A stretch of DNA of 64,000 nucleotides, taken from Burkholderia savannae (GTDB lineage Bacteria > Pseudomonadota > Gammaproteobacteria > Burkholderiales > Burkholderiaceae). Every line of letters begins with the position of its first letter. Position 1 is the first letter of the stretch. The DNA lies in contig NZ_CP013417.1 in the NCBI RefSeq assembly GCF_001524445.2, positions 1,240,001-1,304,000 on the forward strand. Reading direction: 5' to 3'. This document shows, in pieces, positions 7,295-14,962 of this stretch. The notes beneath the pieces were generated by a model. The model did no database searches and was not told the DNA's origin. It saw only the letters and a list, made by a program, of their open reading frames with translations. Both the position numbers and the translations under genes were made by a program.

Positions 7295-8197
7295 TCACTT
7301 CGTCGCGCCGCGAAGGCGCCGGATCTCGTCGTCTAGATACTCCTCGAGCCGCTCGGCGACGGGTTCCCGCTCGTTCGCGCGCCGCAGCCGCAACGTGTGC
7401 GATTCGAGCGCATCGCCGCCAAGCGGCAGGTAGCGCAGCCGCTCGCTGCGCACCTGGCGCAGCACGCTCGGCACCAGCGCGACGCCCATCTCGAATTCGA
7501 CCATCGTCAGCACCGTTTGCCACAAGCGCGCCTCGTGCCGGATCTGCGGGCTGAAGCCGGCGCTCACGCACTGCGCGATGATGAGGTCGTGGTAGTGGGG
7601 CGCCGCGTCGCGCGGGAACAGGATGAACGGCTCGTGCGCAAGCGTCGCGAGATCGATGCGCTTGCGCCGTGCAAGCCGGTGCGACGCGGGCAGGCAGCAA
7701 AGGAACGGCTCGGAGAAGATCGTGTCGGCGTCGATTTCGGGCGGGAACGTGCCCCAATGCGCGTAGCCGACGTCGATCTGCGCGCGCAGGATCGCCTGCA
7801 CCTGCTCGTGCGTGTTCATCTCCTTCAGCACGACTTCGACGTTCGGATAGTCCGCCTCGAAGCGCCGCACCGCGGGCGGCAGTCCGCGGTACAGCATCGA
7901 ATTGACGAAGCCGATCCTGAGCCGTCCCGCGAGCCCCGACGCCGACCGAATCGTCAGACGTCGCGCTTCCTGCGCCTGCAGCAGCAGCCGGCGCGCCTCG
8001 CCGAGCAGCACTTCGCCGGCATTCGTCAGCGCGACCGACTTGCTCGTGCGCGCGAACAGCTGCACGCCGAGTTCGTCCTCGAACTTGCGGATGTCGAAGC
8101 TGAGGGCCGGCTGCGAGATGAACAACCGTTTCGCCGCGCGGCCGAAATGCAGTTCCTCCGCGACGGCGACGAAGTAGCGCAATTGCTTCAGGTCCAT
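7295..8197 (-). CDS. LysR-family transcriptional regulator
   Basis: A 300-residue protein. The N-terminal winged helix-turn-helix covers residues 1-60 (typical LKQLRYFVAVAEELHFGRAA, then SQPALS), followed by a linker helix and a periplasmic-binding-like effector domain at about 90-295. ATG 8197 is preferred over GTG 8200 because GGAG then lies about 7 bases upstream. It is divergent from the acyl-CoA dehydrogenase gene, and the 123-bp gap holds dyads. By the usual logic of the family it should autoregulate and activate the neighbouring catabolic operon in response to a substrate or CoA-ester. The effector is unknown. Confidence 0.9.
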   Translation of the reverse strand: MDLKQLRYFVAVAEELHFGRAAKRLFISQPALSFDIRKFEDELGVQLFARTSKSVALTNAGEVLLGEARRLLLQAQEARRLTIRSASGLAGRLRIGFVNSMLYRGLPPAVRRFEADYPNVEVVLKEMNTHEQVQAILRAQIDVGYAHWGTFPPEIDADTIFSEPFLCCLPASHRLARRKRIDLATLAHEPFILFPRDAAPHYHDLIIAQCVSAGFSPQIRHEARLWQTVLTMVEFEMGVALVPSVLRQVRSERLRYLPLGGDALESHTLRLRRANEREPVAERLEEYLDDEIRRLRGATK

Positions 8198-8218
8198 CAC
8201 GTCTCCGTTCGGCTCGAT

Positions 8219-8270
8219 CGATAAATACAGCTTATCGTACTGGATAAATCCTGTATTGGACGATTATCGA
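8219..8270. promoter_or_regulatory. LysR-type operator cluster in the divergent promoter
   Basis: The dyad CGATAA-N7-TTATCG (8219-8237) overlaps a longer one, AATACAG-N20-CTGTATT (8224-8257), and further GATAA/TTATC half sites follow to 8270. Clustered T-N11-A-type dyads between a lysR gene and its divergent target are the standard layout for this family. Confidence 0.5.
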
Positions 8271-8320
8271 TCGGGGTTCTACGCTCGTCGAACCAGGAGA
8301 CATGCGCCAGGAGACAAGCG

Positions 8321-10096
8321 ATGAACATGATGAAGGAAATCGTCGACGCGAGCGCGCCCGCGGCGGGCGCCGCCAACATCCCCGACTCGCGGGGCATCAA
8401 CTTCTTCACGAGCGACCCCGATTGCGCGGCGCTGTTGCGGCTGCATCTCGGCGACGCGCGCTATCGCGGGCTCGAGCCCGAGCTGCGCGCGCTCGGGCTG
8501 CGCGCGTCGGACGAGCTCGACCGTCTCGCGTCGCGCGCCGACAAGAATCCGCCCGCGCTTCATCCGCGCACGCGCCGCGGCGAGCCCCTCGAATCGATCG
8601 ACAAGCATCCGGACTACGTCGCGCTCGAGCGCGTCGCGTATGCGGAGCTCGGGCTGGCGGCGATGAGCCATCGCGCCGATGCGCCGCCGCCGCTCGTCAA
8701 GTACGCGCTGACGTTCCTGTTCGTCCAGGCCGAGTTCGGTCTCTGCTGTCCCGTCAGCATGACCGATTCGCTGACGCGCACGCTGCGCCGTTACGGTTCG
8801 CGCGAGCTCGTCGAGCGCTTCCTGCCGCGGCTCGCGTCGCGCGATTTCGACGTGCTGTATCAAGGCGCGATGTTCATGACCGAGCAGGCGGCGGGTTCCG
8901 ACGTCGGCCGGATCGCGACGCGCGCGGTGCGCGAGACGGCCGCCGACGGCTCGACGGCCTGGCGTCTGTACGGCGACAAATGGTTCTGCTCGAACGCGGA
9001 CGCCGATCTCGCGATGGTGCTTGCGCGGCCCGAGGGCGCGCCCGAGGGCGTCAAGGGGCTCGCGTTGTTCCTGTTGCCGAAGACGCTCGCCGACGGTTCG
9101 CGCAACCGCTATCGGATCGTGCGGCTGAAGGACAAGCTCGGCAGCCGCTCGATGGCGAGCGGCGAGATCACGCTCGAGGGCGCGCAAGCGTATCTGATCG
9201 GCGAGATCGGGCGCGGCTTTCATCAGATGGCGGACATGATCAACATGTCGAGGCTGTCGAACGGCGTGCGCGCGGCGGGGCTGATGCGCCGCGCGGCGAC
9301 GGAGGCGCTGCACGTCGCGCGCCATCGCGAGGCGTTCGGCCGCAAGCTGATCGACATGCCGCTGATGCAGCGGCAGCTCGTCAAGATGCTCGTGCCGACC
9401 GAGCAGGCGCGGTCGCTCTTCATGCAGATCGCGCTGCTGCTCACGAAGGCGGACGCGGGCGATGCGCAGGCGGCCGGCTGCGTGCGGCTCCTCACGCCGC
9501 TCATCAAGTTCCGCGCGTGCCGCGATGCGCGGCGCGTCGCCGGCGACGCGATGGAGGTGCGCGGCGGCACCGGCTACATCGAGGAGTGGAGCGACGCGCG
9601 CGTGCTGCGCGACGCGCATCTCGGCTCGATCTGGGAGGGCACGAGCAACATCGTCGCGCTCGACGTCGCGCGGGCGGTCAAGCGCGAAGGCGCGCTCGCG
9701 CCGCTGCGCGCGTTCCTGTGCGCCACGCTCGACGCGGCGCGGCTGCCCGACGCGAGTGCGACGCGTTTGCGCCGCGCGCTCGATCGCGCGAGCGACGCGA
9801 TCGAGCATGTCGCGCGGACGGGGGAAGACGCGCTCGTGCGGCAGGCGGCGTCCTCGCTCTATCACGCGACGACCGCGATCCTGCTCGCGAGCGAAGGGAT
9901 GCGGCTTGCGCCCGATCACCGGCGGCTCGCGCTCGCGCATCTCGTGTTGCGCTACAGGCTTTCGCCCGTCGATCCGCTCGCGTTGCCGCGCGCCGATGCG
10001 CAGGCCGGCGTGCTCGCGGCGCTGCTGAACGATCGGCCGATCGCGCTCGACGATGCGCTGCGGCTGCTCGGCGATGGGTCGGGAGAGGCGGCATGA
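8321..10096 (+). CDS. AidB-like acyl-CoA dehydrogenase family protein
   Basis: A 591-residue protein, longer than ordinary short-chain acyl-CoA dehydrogenases (about 380) and close to the AidB branch (540-600). Visible signatures are the flavin-domain motif MTEQAAGSDVG at about residues 186-197, the FAD-domain tail GGTGYIEEWSDARVLRDA, and the AidB-typical SIWEGTSNIVALDV. It probably oxidises an acyl-CoA with FAD, passing electrons to ETF; AidB homologues can also bind DNA, which cannot be judged here. AGGAGA precedes the ATG. Its stop overlaps the next start (ATGA), and the CoA-transferase next door suggests that enzyme makes its substrate. Confidence 0.85.
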   Translation: MNMMKEIVDASAPAAGAANIPDSRGINFFTSDPDCAALLRLHLGDARYRGLEPELRALGLRASDELDRLASRADKNPPALHPRTRRGEPLESIDKHPDYVALERVAYAELGLAAMSHRADAPPPLVKYALTFLFVQAEFGLCCPVSMTDSLTRTLRRYGSRELVERFLPRLASRDFDVLYQGAMFMTEQAAGSDVGRIATRAVRETAADGSTAWRLYGDKWFCSNADADLAMVLARPEGAPEGVKGLALFLLPKTLADGSRNRYRIVRLKDKLGSRSMASGEITLEGAQAYLIGEIGRGFHQMADMINMSRLSNGVRAAGLMRRAATEALHVARHREAFGRKLIDMPLMQRQLVKMLVPTEQARSLFMQIALLLTKADAGDAQAAGCVRLLTPLIKFRACRDARRVAGDAMEVRGGTGYIEEWSDARVLRDAHLGSIWEGTSNIVALDVARAVKREGALAPLRAFLCATLDAARLPDASATRLRRALDRASDAIEHVARTGEDALVRQAASSLYHATTAILLASEGMRLAPDHRRLALAHLVLRYRLSPVDPLALPRADAQAGVLAALLNDRPIALDDALRLLGDGSGEAA

Positions 10097-11550
10097 GCGG
10101 CGATGTCTCGAAGCGGTTCCCGCCGTCGAGCGGGCTTGTGGTCGATGCGGCGGCTGCGCGGGCGATCGGTTCGGCGCAGGCATCCGGTGGCGCCGGCGCG
10201 GCGGGGCATGCAGCGCACGCATCGTGTTCGGCGTTCGCGCCGCGCGAATCGCTCGTGCCGTCTAGCGAGCCGGGGATGAGAATCGTATCCATCGCGAACA
10301 CCGAGAACACCGCGAACACACCGAACCCAACCATCCCAAAAAACGCGACGACGACTACGACCGCGCCACCCAGTGCGCTCGCCGGCCTCAAGGTGATCGA
10401 CCTGAGCCGCGTCCTCGGCGGCCCGTATTGCACGCAGGCGCTCGCGGACCACGGCGCGCGCGTGATCAAGATCGAGCCGCCGACGGGCGACGAAACGCGC
10501 GGCTGGGGCCCGCCGTTCTTCGACGACGACGCGTGGTACTTCATCGGCGTGAACCGCAACAAGGAGGGCATCGCGCTCGACCTGTCGCGCGACGAAGGCC
10601 GCGCGATTCTCTGGCGTCTGCTCGAGGACGCGGACGTGCTCGTCGAGAACTTCAAACCCGGCACGCTCGCGCGCTGGGGGATGGATTACGAACGCGACCT
10701 GCGCGCGCGCTTTCCGCGCCTGATTCACTGCGCGATCACCGGTTTCGGCGCCGACGGCCCGCTCGGCGGGCTGCCGGGCTACGACGCGGTGATTCAGGCG
10801 ATGGCGGGCCTGATGAGCGTCAACGGCGACGCCGACGGCGACGCGACGCGCATCGGCCTGCCGATCGTCGACATGGTGACGGGCCTGAACGCGCTCGCCG
10901 GCATCCTGCTCGCGCTCGCCGAGCGCGAGAAGAGCGGCGCCGGCCAGTCGATCGACATCGCGCTGTACGACTGCGGCGTGTCGCTCCTGCATCCGCATCT
11001 GCCGAACTGGTTCGGCTCGGGGCGCACGCCCGCGCGCAGCGGCAACGCGCATCCGAACATCGCGCCGTACGACAGCTATCGCACCGCGAGCGCGCCGATT
11101 TTTCTCGCGGTCGGCAACGACCGTCAGTTCGCGCGGCTATGCGCGCATCTCGGCGTGCCGTCGCTCGCGAGCGATCCGCGTTTCGTCGACAACCGCAGCC
11201 GCTGCGCGCACCGCGCCGAGCTGAAGGCGCGCCTCGAAGCGCGGCTCGCCGAGCACGACTGCGAGACGCTCGCGCGCGAGCTGATGGGCGAGGGCGTGCC
11301 GTGCGGGCCGGTGCGCACGGTCGACGCCGTCGCGCGCGATCCGCACACGCTGCATCGCGCGCTCGTCGTCGAGATGGGCCGCTATCGCGGGGCGGCGTCG
11401 CCGATCAAGCTGTCGCGCACGCCCGCGACGTACCGCGTCGCGCCGCCGTCGCTCGGCCGCGACACGCGCGCGGTGCTCGATGCGCTCGGCATCGACGCGG
11501 CGACGCAGGCGCGGCTCGCCGAGGCGGGCGTGCTGAAGGAGGCGACGTGA
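10093..11550 (+). CDS. Class III (CaiB/BaiF family) acyl-CoA transferase
   Basis: A 485-residue protein if started at the overlapping ATG 10093; ATG 10276 would give 424 residues, closer to the family norm. The first ~95 residues are low-complexity and include Asn/Thr repeats. The conserved CaiB core starts at LAGLKVIDLSRVLGGPYCTQ. It includes VIKIEPPTGDETRGWGPPF, the NRNKEGIALDL segment and PIVDMVTGL, whose Asp corresponds to the catalytic aspartate that forms the acyl-CoA anhydride intermediate. It would move CoA from a donor ester to a carboxylic acid. It is coupled to the AidB-like dehydrogenase, so the two probably act in sequence. Confidence 0.87.
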   Translation: MSGDVSKRFPPSSGLVVDAAAARAIGSAQASGGAGAAGHAAHASCSAFAPRESLVPSSEPGMRIVSIANTENTANTPNPTIPKNATTTTTAPPSALAGLKVIDLSRVLGGPYCTQALADHGARVIKIEPPTGDETRGWGPPFFDDDAWYFIGVNRNKEGIALDLSRDEGRAILWRLLEDADVLVENFKPGTLARWGMDYERDLRARFPRLIHCAITGFGADGPLGGLPGYDAVIQAMAGLMSVNGDADGDATRIGLPIVDMVTGLNALAGILLALAEREKSGAGQSIDIALYDCGVSLLHPHLPNWFGSGRTPARSGNAHPNIAPYDSYRTASAPIFLAVGNDRQFARLCAHLGVPSLASDPRFVDNRSRCAHRAELKARLEARLAEHDCETLARELMGEGVPCGPVRTVDAVARDPHTLHRALVVEMGRYRGAASPIKLSRTPATYRVAPPSLGRDTRAVLDALGIDAATQARLAEAGVLKEAT

Positions 11551-11762
11551 GCGAATGGACGCGGCCGCCGGCTTGACGCGGCGGCCGCGGCTCGATGGTC
11601 GGCGCGGGGCGAGCGCGCGGCCGGGCGTCCGAGGGCGATCGATGCGCCCGTCGGCCGAACCGCCCGCGACGCCCGCTTCGCACGGCCGAACCCGGAGCGA
11701 TCCGGCCCGAACGGTGAAGGCGCGCGCGAGTCGCGCCACCGATGAAAGACATGGAGACAACG

Positions 11763-13094
11763 ATGACATCCCTGCACGATGACCGCGCCGACCGCGCGCC
11801 GGTCGGCCAGCCCGCGCGCGCCGCGCTCGCGGCGTTCGTCGGCACGACGATCGAGTGGTACGACTTTTACATCTACGCGACCGCGTCCGCGCTCATCTTC
11901 GGCAAGCTGTTCTTTCCGTCGAGCGAGCCGTTCTTCAGCACGCTCGCGTCGTTCGGCACGTTCGCGGTCGGCTTTTTCGCGCGGCCGTTCGGCGGCCTCT
12001 TGTTCGGCCATCTCGGCGATCGGATCGGCCGTAAGAAGGCGCTCGTCGCGACGCTCGTGATCATGGCGCTCGGCACGGTCGGCATCGGGCTCTTGCCCGC
12101 GTATGCGCAGGCGGGCGTCGTCGCGCCGCTCGCGCTCGTCGTGCTGCGGATCGCGCAGGGCATCGCGATCGGCGGCGAATGGGGCGGCGCGGTGCTGATG
12201 GCGAGCGAGCACGCGGGCGCGGACAGGCGCACGTTCTTCGCGTCGTTCGCGCAGCTCGGCAGCCCGGCCGGCTTGATTCTCGCGCTCCTCGCGTTTCGTC
12301 TCGCGGCCGGGATTGAGCGCGACGCGTTCCTGTCGTGGGGCTGGCGGCTGCCGTTTCTCGCGAGCGCGGCGCTTCTCGTCGTCGGGCTCGCGATTCGCGC
12401 GGGCGTCGCCGAATCGCCGGAGTTCGCGCGCGTGAAGGCGCAGCGGCTCACGTCGGCGCTGCCCGTCGCAGAAGTGGTGTGCAACGCGTGGCGCACGGTG
12501 CTGCTCTGTCTCGGCGCGAACGTGATCGGCGTCGCCGGCGCGTGGTTCGTCAATACGTTCATGCTGAACTACACGACGCAAACGCTCGGGCTCGATCGCG
12601 CGATGATCCTCGATTGCCTGTTCGTCGTCGCGTTCATCCAGCTCGGCACGCAGCTCGCGTCCGGCTGGTTCGCGCAGCGCATCGGCACGGGGCGCTTCCT
12701 GAAGACGGCCGCCGCGCTCGCGATCGCTTCGCCGTATCCGATGTTCGCGCTCGTGTCGACGGGGCGGCCCGTCGCGATCGTCGCCGGCATCGCGATCGCG
12801 GTGATGTGCATGTCGAGCTCGTACGCGGTGATGGCGGGCTTCATGTCCACTGCATTCGACGTGCGCGTGCGCTACTCGGCGATCTCGCTGTCGTATCAGC
12901 TGTGCGCGGCGCTCGCGGGCGGGCTCACGCCGCTCGCGGGCACGCTGCTCGCGCACCGTTTCGCCGGCCAGTGGTGGCCGCTCGCCGCGTTCTACAGCGC
13001 GCTCGCGGCGGTGTCGCTCGTGTGCATCGCGACGCTCGAGCGCGGCAGGCGCGCCGACGTCGGGGCGGCGCGCGCGGCGCTCGCGAAGCCGTGA
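11763..13094 (+). CDS. MHS-family (MFS) metabolite:proton symporter
   Basis: A 443-residue protein from ATG 11763, chosen because GGAGA lies five bases upstream; ATGs at 11742 and 11751 are possible. It has twelve predicted helices. It opens with the metabolite-H+ symporter signature FVGTTIEWYDFYIY, has the loop GRKKAL after helix 2 (GHLGDRIGRKKAL), and QGIAIGGEWGGAVLM in helix 4. Relatives import shikimate, alpha-ketoglutarate, proline or other acids. Together with the two upstream enzymes and LysR regulator it completes an uptake, CoA-activation and oxidation unit; the substrate is not predictable. Confidence 0.88.
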   Translation: MTSLHDDRADRAPVGQPARAALAAFVGTTIEWYDFYIYATASALIFGKLFFPSSEPFFSTLASFGTFAVGFFARPFGGLLFGHLGDRIGRKKALVATLVIMALGTVGIGLLPAYAQAGVVAPLALVVLRIAQGIAIGGEWGGAVLMASEHAGADRRTFFASFAQLGSPAGLILALLAFRLAAGIERDAFLSWGWRLPFLASAALLVVGLAIRAGVAESPEFARVKAQRLTSALPVAEVVCNAWRTVLLCLGANVIGVAGAWFVNTFMLNYTTQTLGLDRAMILDCLFVVAFIQLGTQLASGWFAQRIGTGRFLKTAAALAIASPYPMFALVSTGRPVAIVAGIAIAVMCMSSSYAVMAGFMSTAFDVRVRYSAISLSYQLCAALAGGLTPLAGTLLAHRFAGQWWPLAAFYSALAAVSLVCIATLERGRRADVGAARAALAKP

Positions 13095-13151
13095 CGGCGT
13101 GGCGCGGCGGGCCGGCGCGCGATCGCTCGGCGCACGGAGCATGTCCGTAAA

Positions 13152-13184
13152 AAAACCTCGGGCAGCGATAGCTGCCCGAGGTTT
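13152..13184. terminator. Bidirectional terminator between the transporter and yggX
   Basis: A perfect inverted repeat, about 15-bp arms (AAAACCTCGGGCAGC with its complement) around the loop GATA, flanked by A residues on the left and T residues on the right. It separates convergent genes and can stop transcription from both sides. Confidence 0.85.
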
Positions 13185-13235
13185 TCATCCGACGTGCGGA
13201 ACGTGGAACGTGGAGCGCGGAAGCGGCCGCGCGCG

Positions 13236-13511
13236 TCAGCCCTGCGTCGGCGGCACGTAGCCGGACGCCTGGTCCGCGCCTTCGCCGAAGAAATACTTCT
13301 CGGTCTGTTTCATCAGATACTGCCGCGCGCGCGGATCGGCCATGTTCAGCCGGTTCTCGTTGATGAGCATCGTCTGCTGCTTGAGCCAGCCTTGCCATGC
13401 TTCCTTCGACACGCTCTCGTACAACCGCTTGCCGAGCTCGCCGGGCAGCGGCGGGAAGTCGAGTCCCTCGGCTTCCTTGCCGAGCTTCGCGCAGTGAATC
13501 ATCCGGGCCAT
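13236..13511 (-). CDS. yggX: YggX family oxidative damage protection / Fe(II)-trafficking protein
   Basis: A 91-residue protein matching the short YggX family closely: [10 protein letters not shown] with the conserved Cys7, [21 protein letters not shown], and [17 protein letters not shown]. It protects iron-sulfur clusters from oxidation and may move Fe(II). The length is normal. It lies 51 bp downstream of argA on the same strand and shares the terminator at 13152 with the convergent transporter. Confidence 0.93.
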   Translation of the reverse strand: MARMIHCAKLGKEAEGLDFPPLPGELGKRLYESVSKEAWQGWLKQQTMLINENRLNMADPRARQYLMKQTEKYFFGEGADQASGYVPPTQG

Positions 13512-13562
13512 CGTGTACCTCTCCTGTAATCGTAATCTGGGGGGAAGGGCGCGCCGCGCCGC

Positions 13563-14939
13563 TCAGAGCTGCTTCATCAGCACGAGCGACTTGCGCTGCC
13601 AGTTATAGAGCTTGCGGCGGTCTTCGGGCAGGTCGTCGACGCTCGCCTTCACGAAGCCGCGCTTCAGGAACCAGTGCTCGGTGCGGGTCGTGAGCACGAA
13701 GATCCGCGTGAGGCCGCGTGCGCGGGCGCGCTGCTCGACCCGCTTGAGGAGCCGCTCGCCGTCGCCGGAGCCTTGCGCTTCGGGCGCGACCGTCAGGCAC
13801 GCCATCTCGCCGATCTTCTCCGTCGAGTACGGATAGAGCGCCGCGCAGCCGAACAGCACGCCGTCGTGCTCGATGACCGAGAAATGATCGATGTCGCGTT
13901 CGATCTGGTGGCGGCCGCGCCGCACGAGCGTGCCGTCCGTCTCGAGCGGCTCGATGAGGGTCAGGATGCCGCCGACGTCGTCCGGCGTCGCCTCGCGCAG
14001 GCTCTCGAGGTTCTCGTACGAGATCATCGTGCCGACGCCGTCGTGCAGGAACAGCTCGAGCAGCACGCTGCCGTCGAGCGACTGCGGAATCAGGTGCGCG
14101 CGCGCGACGCCGCCGCGGCACGCGCGGATCGCGTGCTTCAGGTAGAACGCGTCGTCGCCTTGCAGGTCGCCCGAGTCGAGCAGCTCGGCCGCGACGTCGA
14201 GCGACATCTCGCGCACGAGTTCGCCCGCTTCGTCGACGATGCCGGGCGACTCGGTGAGGAAGATGATCTTGTCCGCGCGCAGCGCGATCGCGGCCGCCGA
14301 CGCGACGTCTTCCATCGACAGGTTGAACGCCTCGCCCGTCGGCGAGAAGCCGAGCGGCGAGAGCAGCACGAGCTTGCGGCTCGCGAGCGAATGGCGGATC
14401 GATTCCGCGTCGATCTTGCGCACGACGCCCGTGTGCGCGAAGTCGACGCCGTCGAGAATCCCGACCGGCCGCGCGGTGACGAAGTTGCCCGACACGACGC
14501 TGATGTGCGCGTGCGCCATCGGCGTGTTCGGCAAGCCCTGGCTGATCGCCGCCTCGATGTCGAGGCGCACTTCGCCCGCCGCCTCCTTCGCCGATTCGAG
14601 CGCGCGCGCGTCGGTGATCCGCAGGCCGTGCGAGAACGCCGATTCGACGCCGTGCAGGCTCAACTGCTCCTCGACCTGCGGCCGCGAGCCGTGCACGAGC
14701 ACGATCTGGATGCCCATCGCCTGCAGCAGCGCGATGTCGGACACGAGCGCGCTCAGCAGCCCGCGCTGCACGACCTCGCCGCCGAAGCCGACGACGAACG
14801 TGCTGTTGCGGAACTTGTGGATATAGGGCGCGACGGAGCGCATCCAGTCGACGAACTGCGCGTGATGGACGGCTTCGTCGGCGGATTGCTGGGGCGCGAC
14901 GCCCGATTGGGCGGCGGGAAGGTCGGTTTGGGAATTCAT
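13563..14939 (-). CDS. argA: Amino-acid N-acetyltransferase (N-acetylglutamate synthase)
   Basis: A 458-residue protein with the two-domain ArgA layout. An amino-acid-kinase-like domain covers about residues 30-300 (VLVHGSRPQVEEQL near 80 and LVLLSPLGFSPTGEAFNL near 190). A C-terminal GNAT domain at about 310-455 has the acetyl-CoA loop LTVAPEAQGSGDGERLL. It makes N-acetylglutamate from glutamate and acetyl-CoA, the first step of arginine synthesis, and the kinase-like domain normally binds arginine for feedback control. The upstream gap to hrpA is only 23 bp, with a -10-like box almost at the start codon. Confidence 0.93.
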   Translation of the reverse strand: MNSQTDLPAAQSGVAPQQSADEAVHHAQFVDWMRSVAPYIHKFRNSTFVVGFGGEVVQRGLLSALVSDIALLQAMGIQIVLVHGSRPQVEEQLSLHGVESAFSHGLRITDARALESAKEAAGEVRLDIEAAISQGLPNTPMAHAHISVVSGNFVTARPVGILDGVDFAHTGVVRKIDAESIRHSLASRKLVLLSPLGFSPTGEAFNLSMEDVASAAAIALRADKIIFLTESPGIVDEAGELVREMSLDVAAELLDSGDLQGDDAFYLKHAIRACRGGVARAHLIPQSLDGSVLLELFLHDGVGTMISYENLESLREATPDDVGGILTLIEPLETDGTLVRRGRHQIERDIDHFSVIEHDGVLFGCAALYPYSTEKIGEMACLTVAPEAQGSGDGERLLKRVEQRARARGLTRIFVLTTRTEHWFLKRGFVKASVDDLPEDRRKLYNWQRKSLVLMKQL

Positions 14940-14946
14940 GGGCGGG

Positions 14947-14954
14947 ATTATAAT
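14947..14954. promoter_or_regulatory. Overlapping back-to-back -10 boxes of argA and hrpA
   Basis: The octamer ATTATAAT reads TATAAT on the plus strand (14949-14954) and TATAAT on the minus strand (14952-14947). The hrpA ATG is at 14963 and the argA ATG at 14939, so transcription from either box would begin within about two bases of each start codon. No Shine-Dalgarno is present in the 23-bp gap. The -35 boxes are weak on both sides. Confidence 0.55.
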
Positions 14955-14962
14955 GCGCCCCC

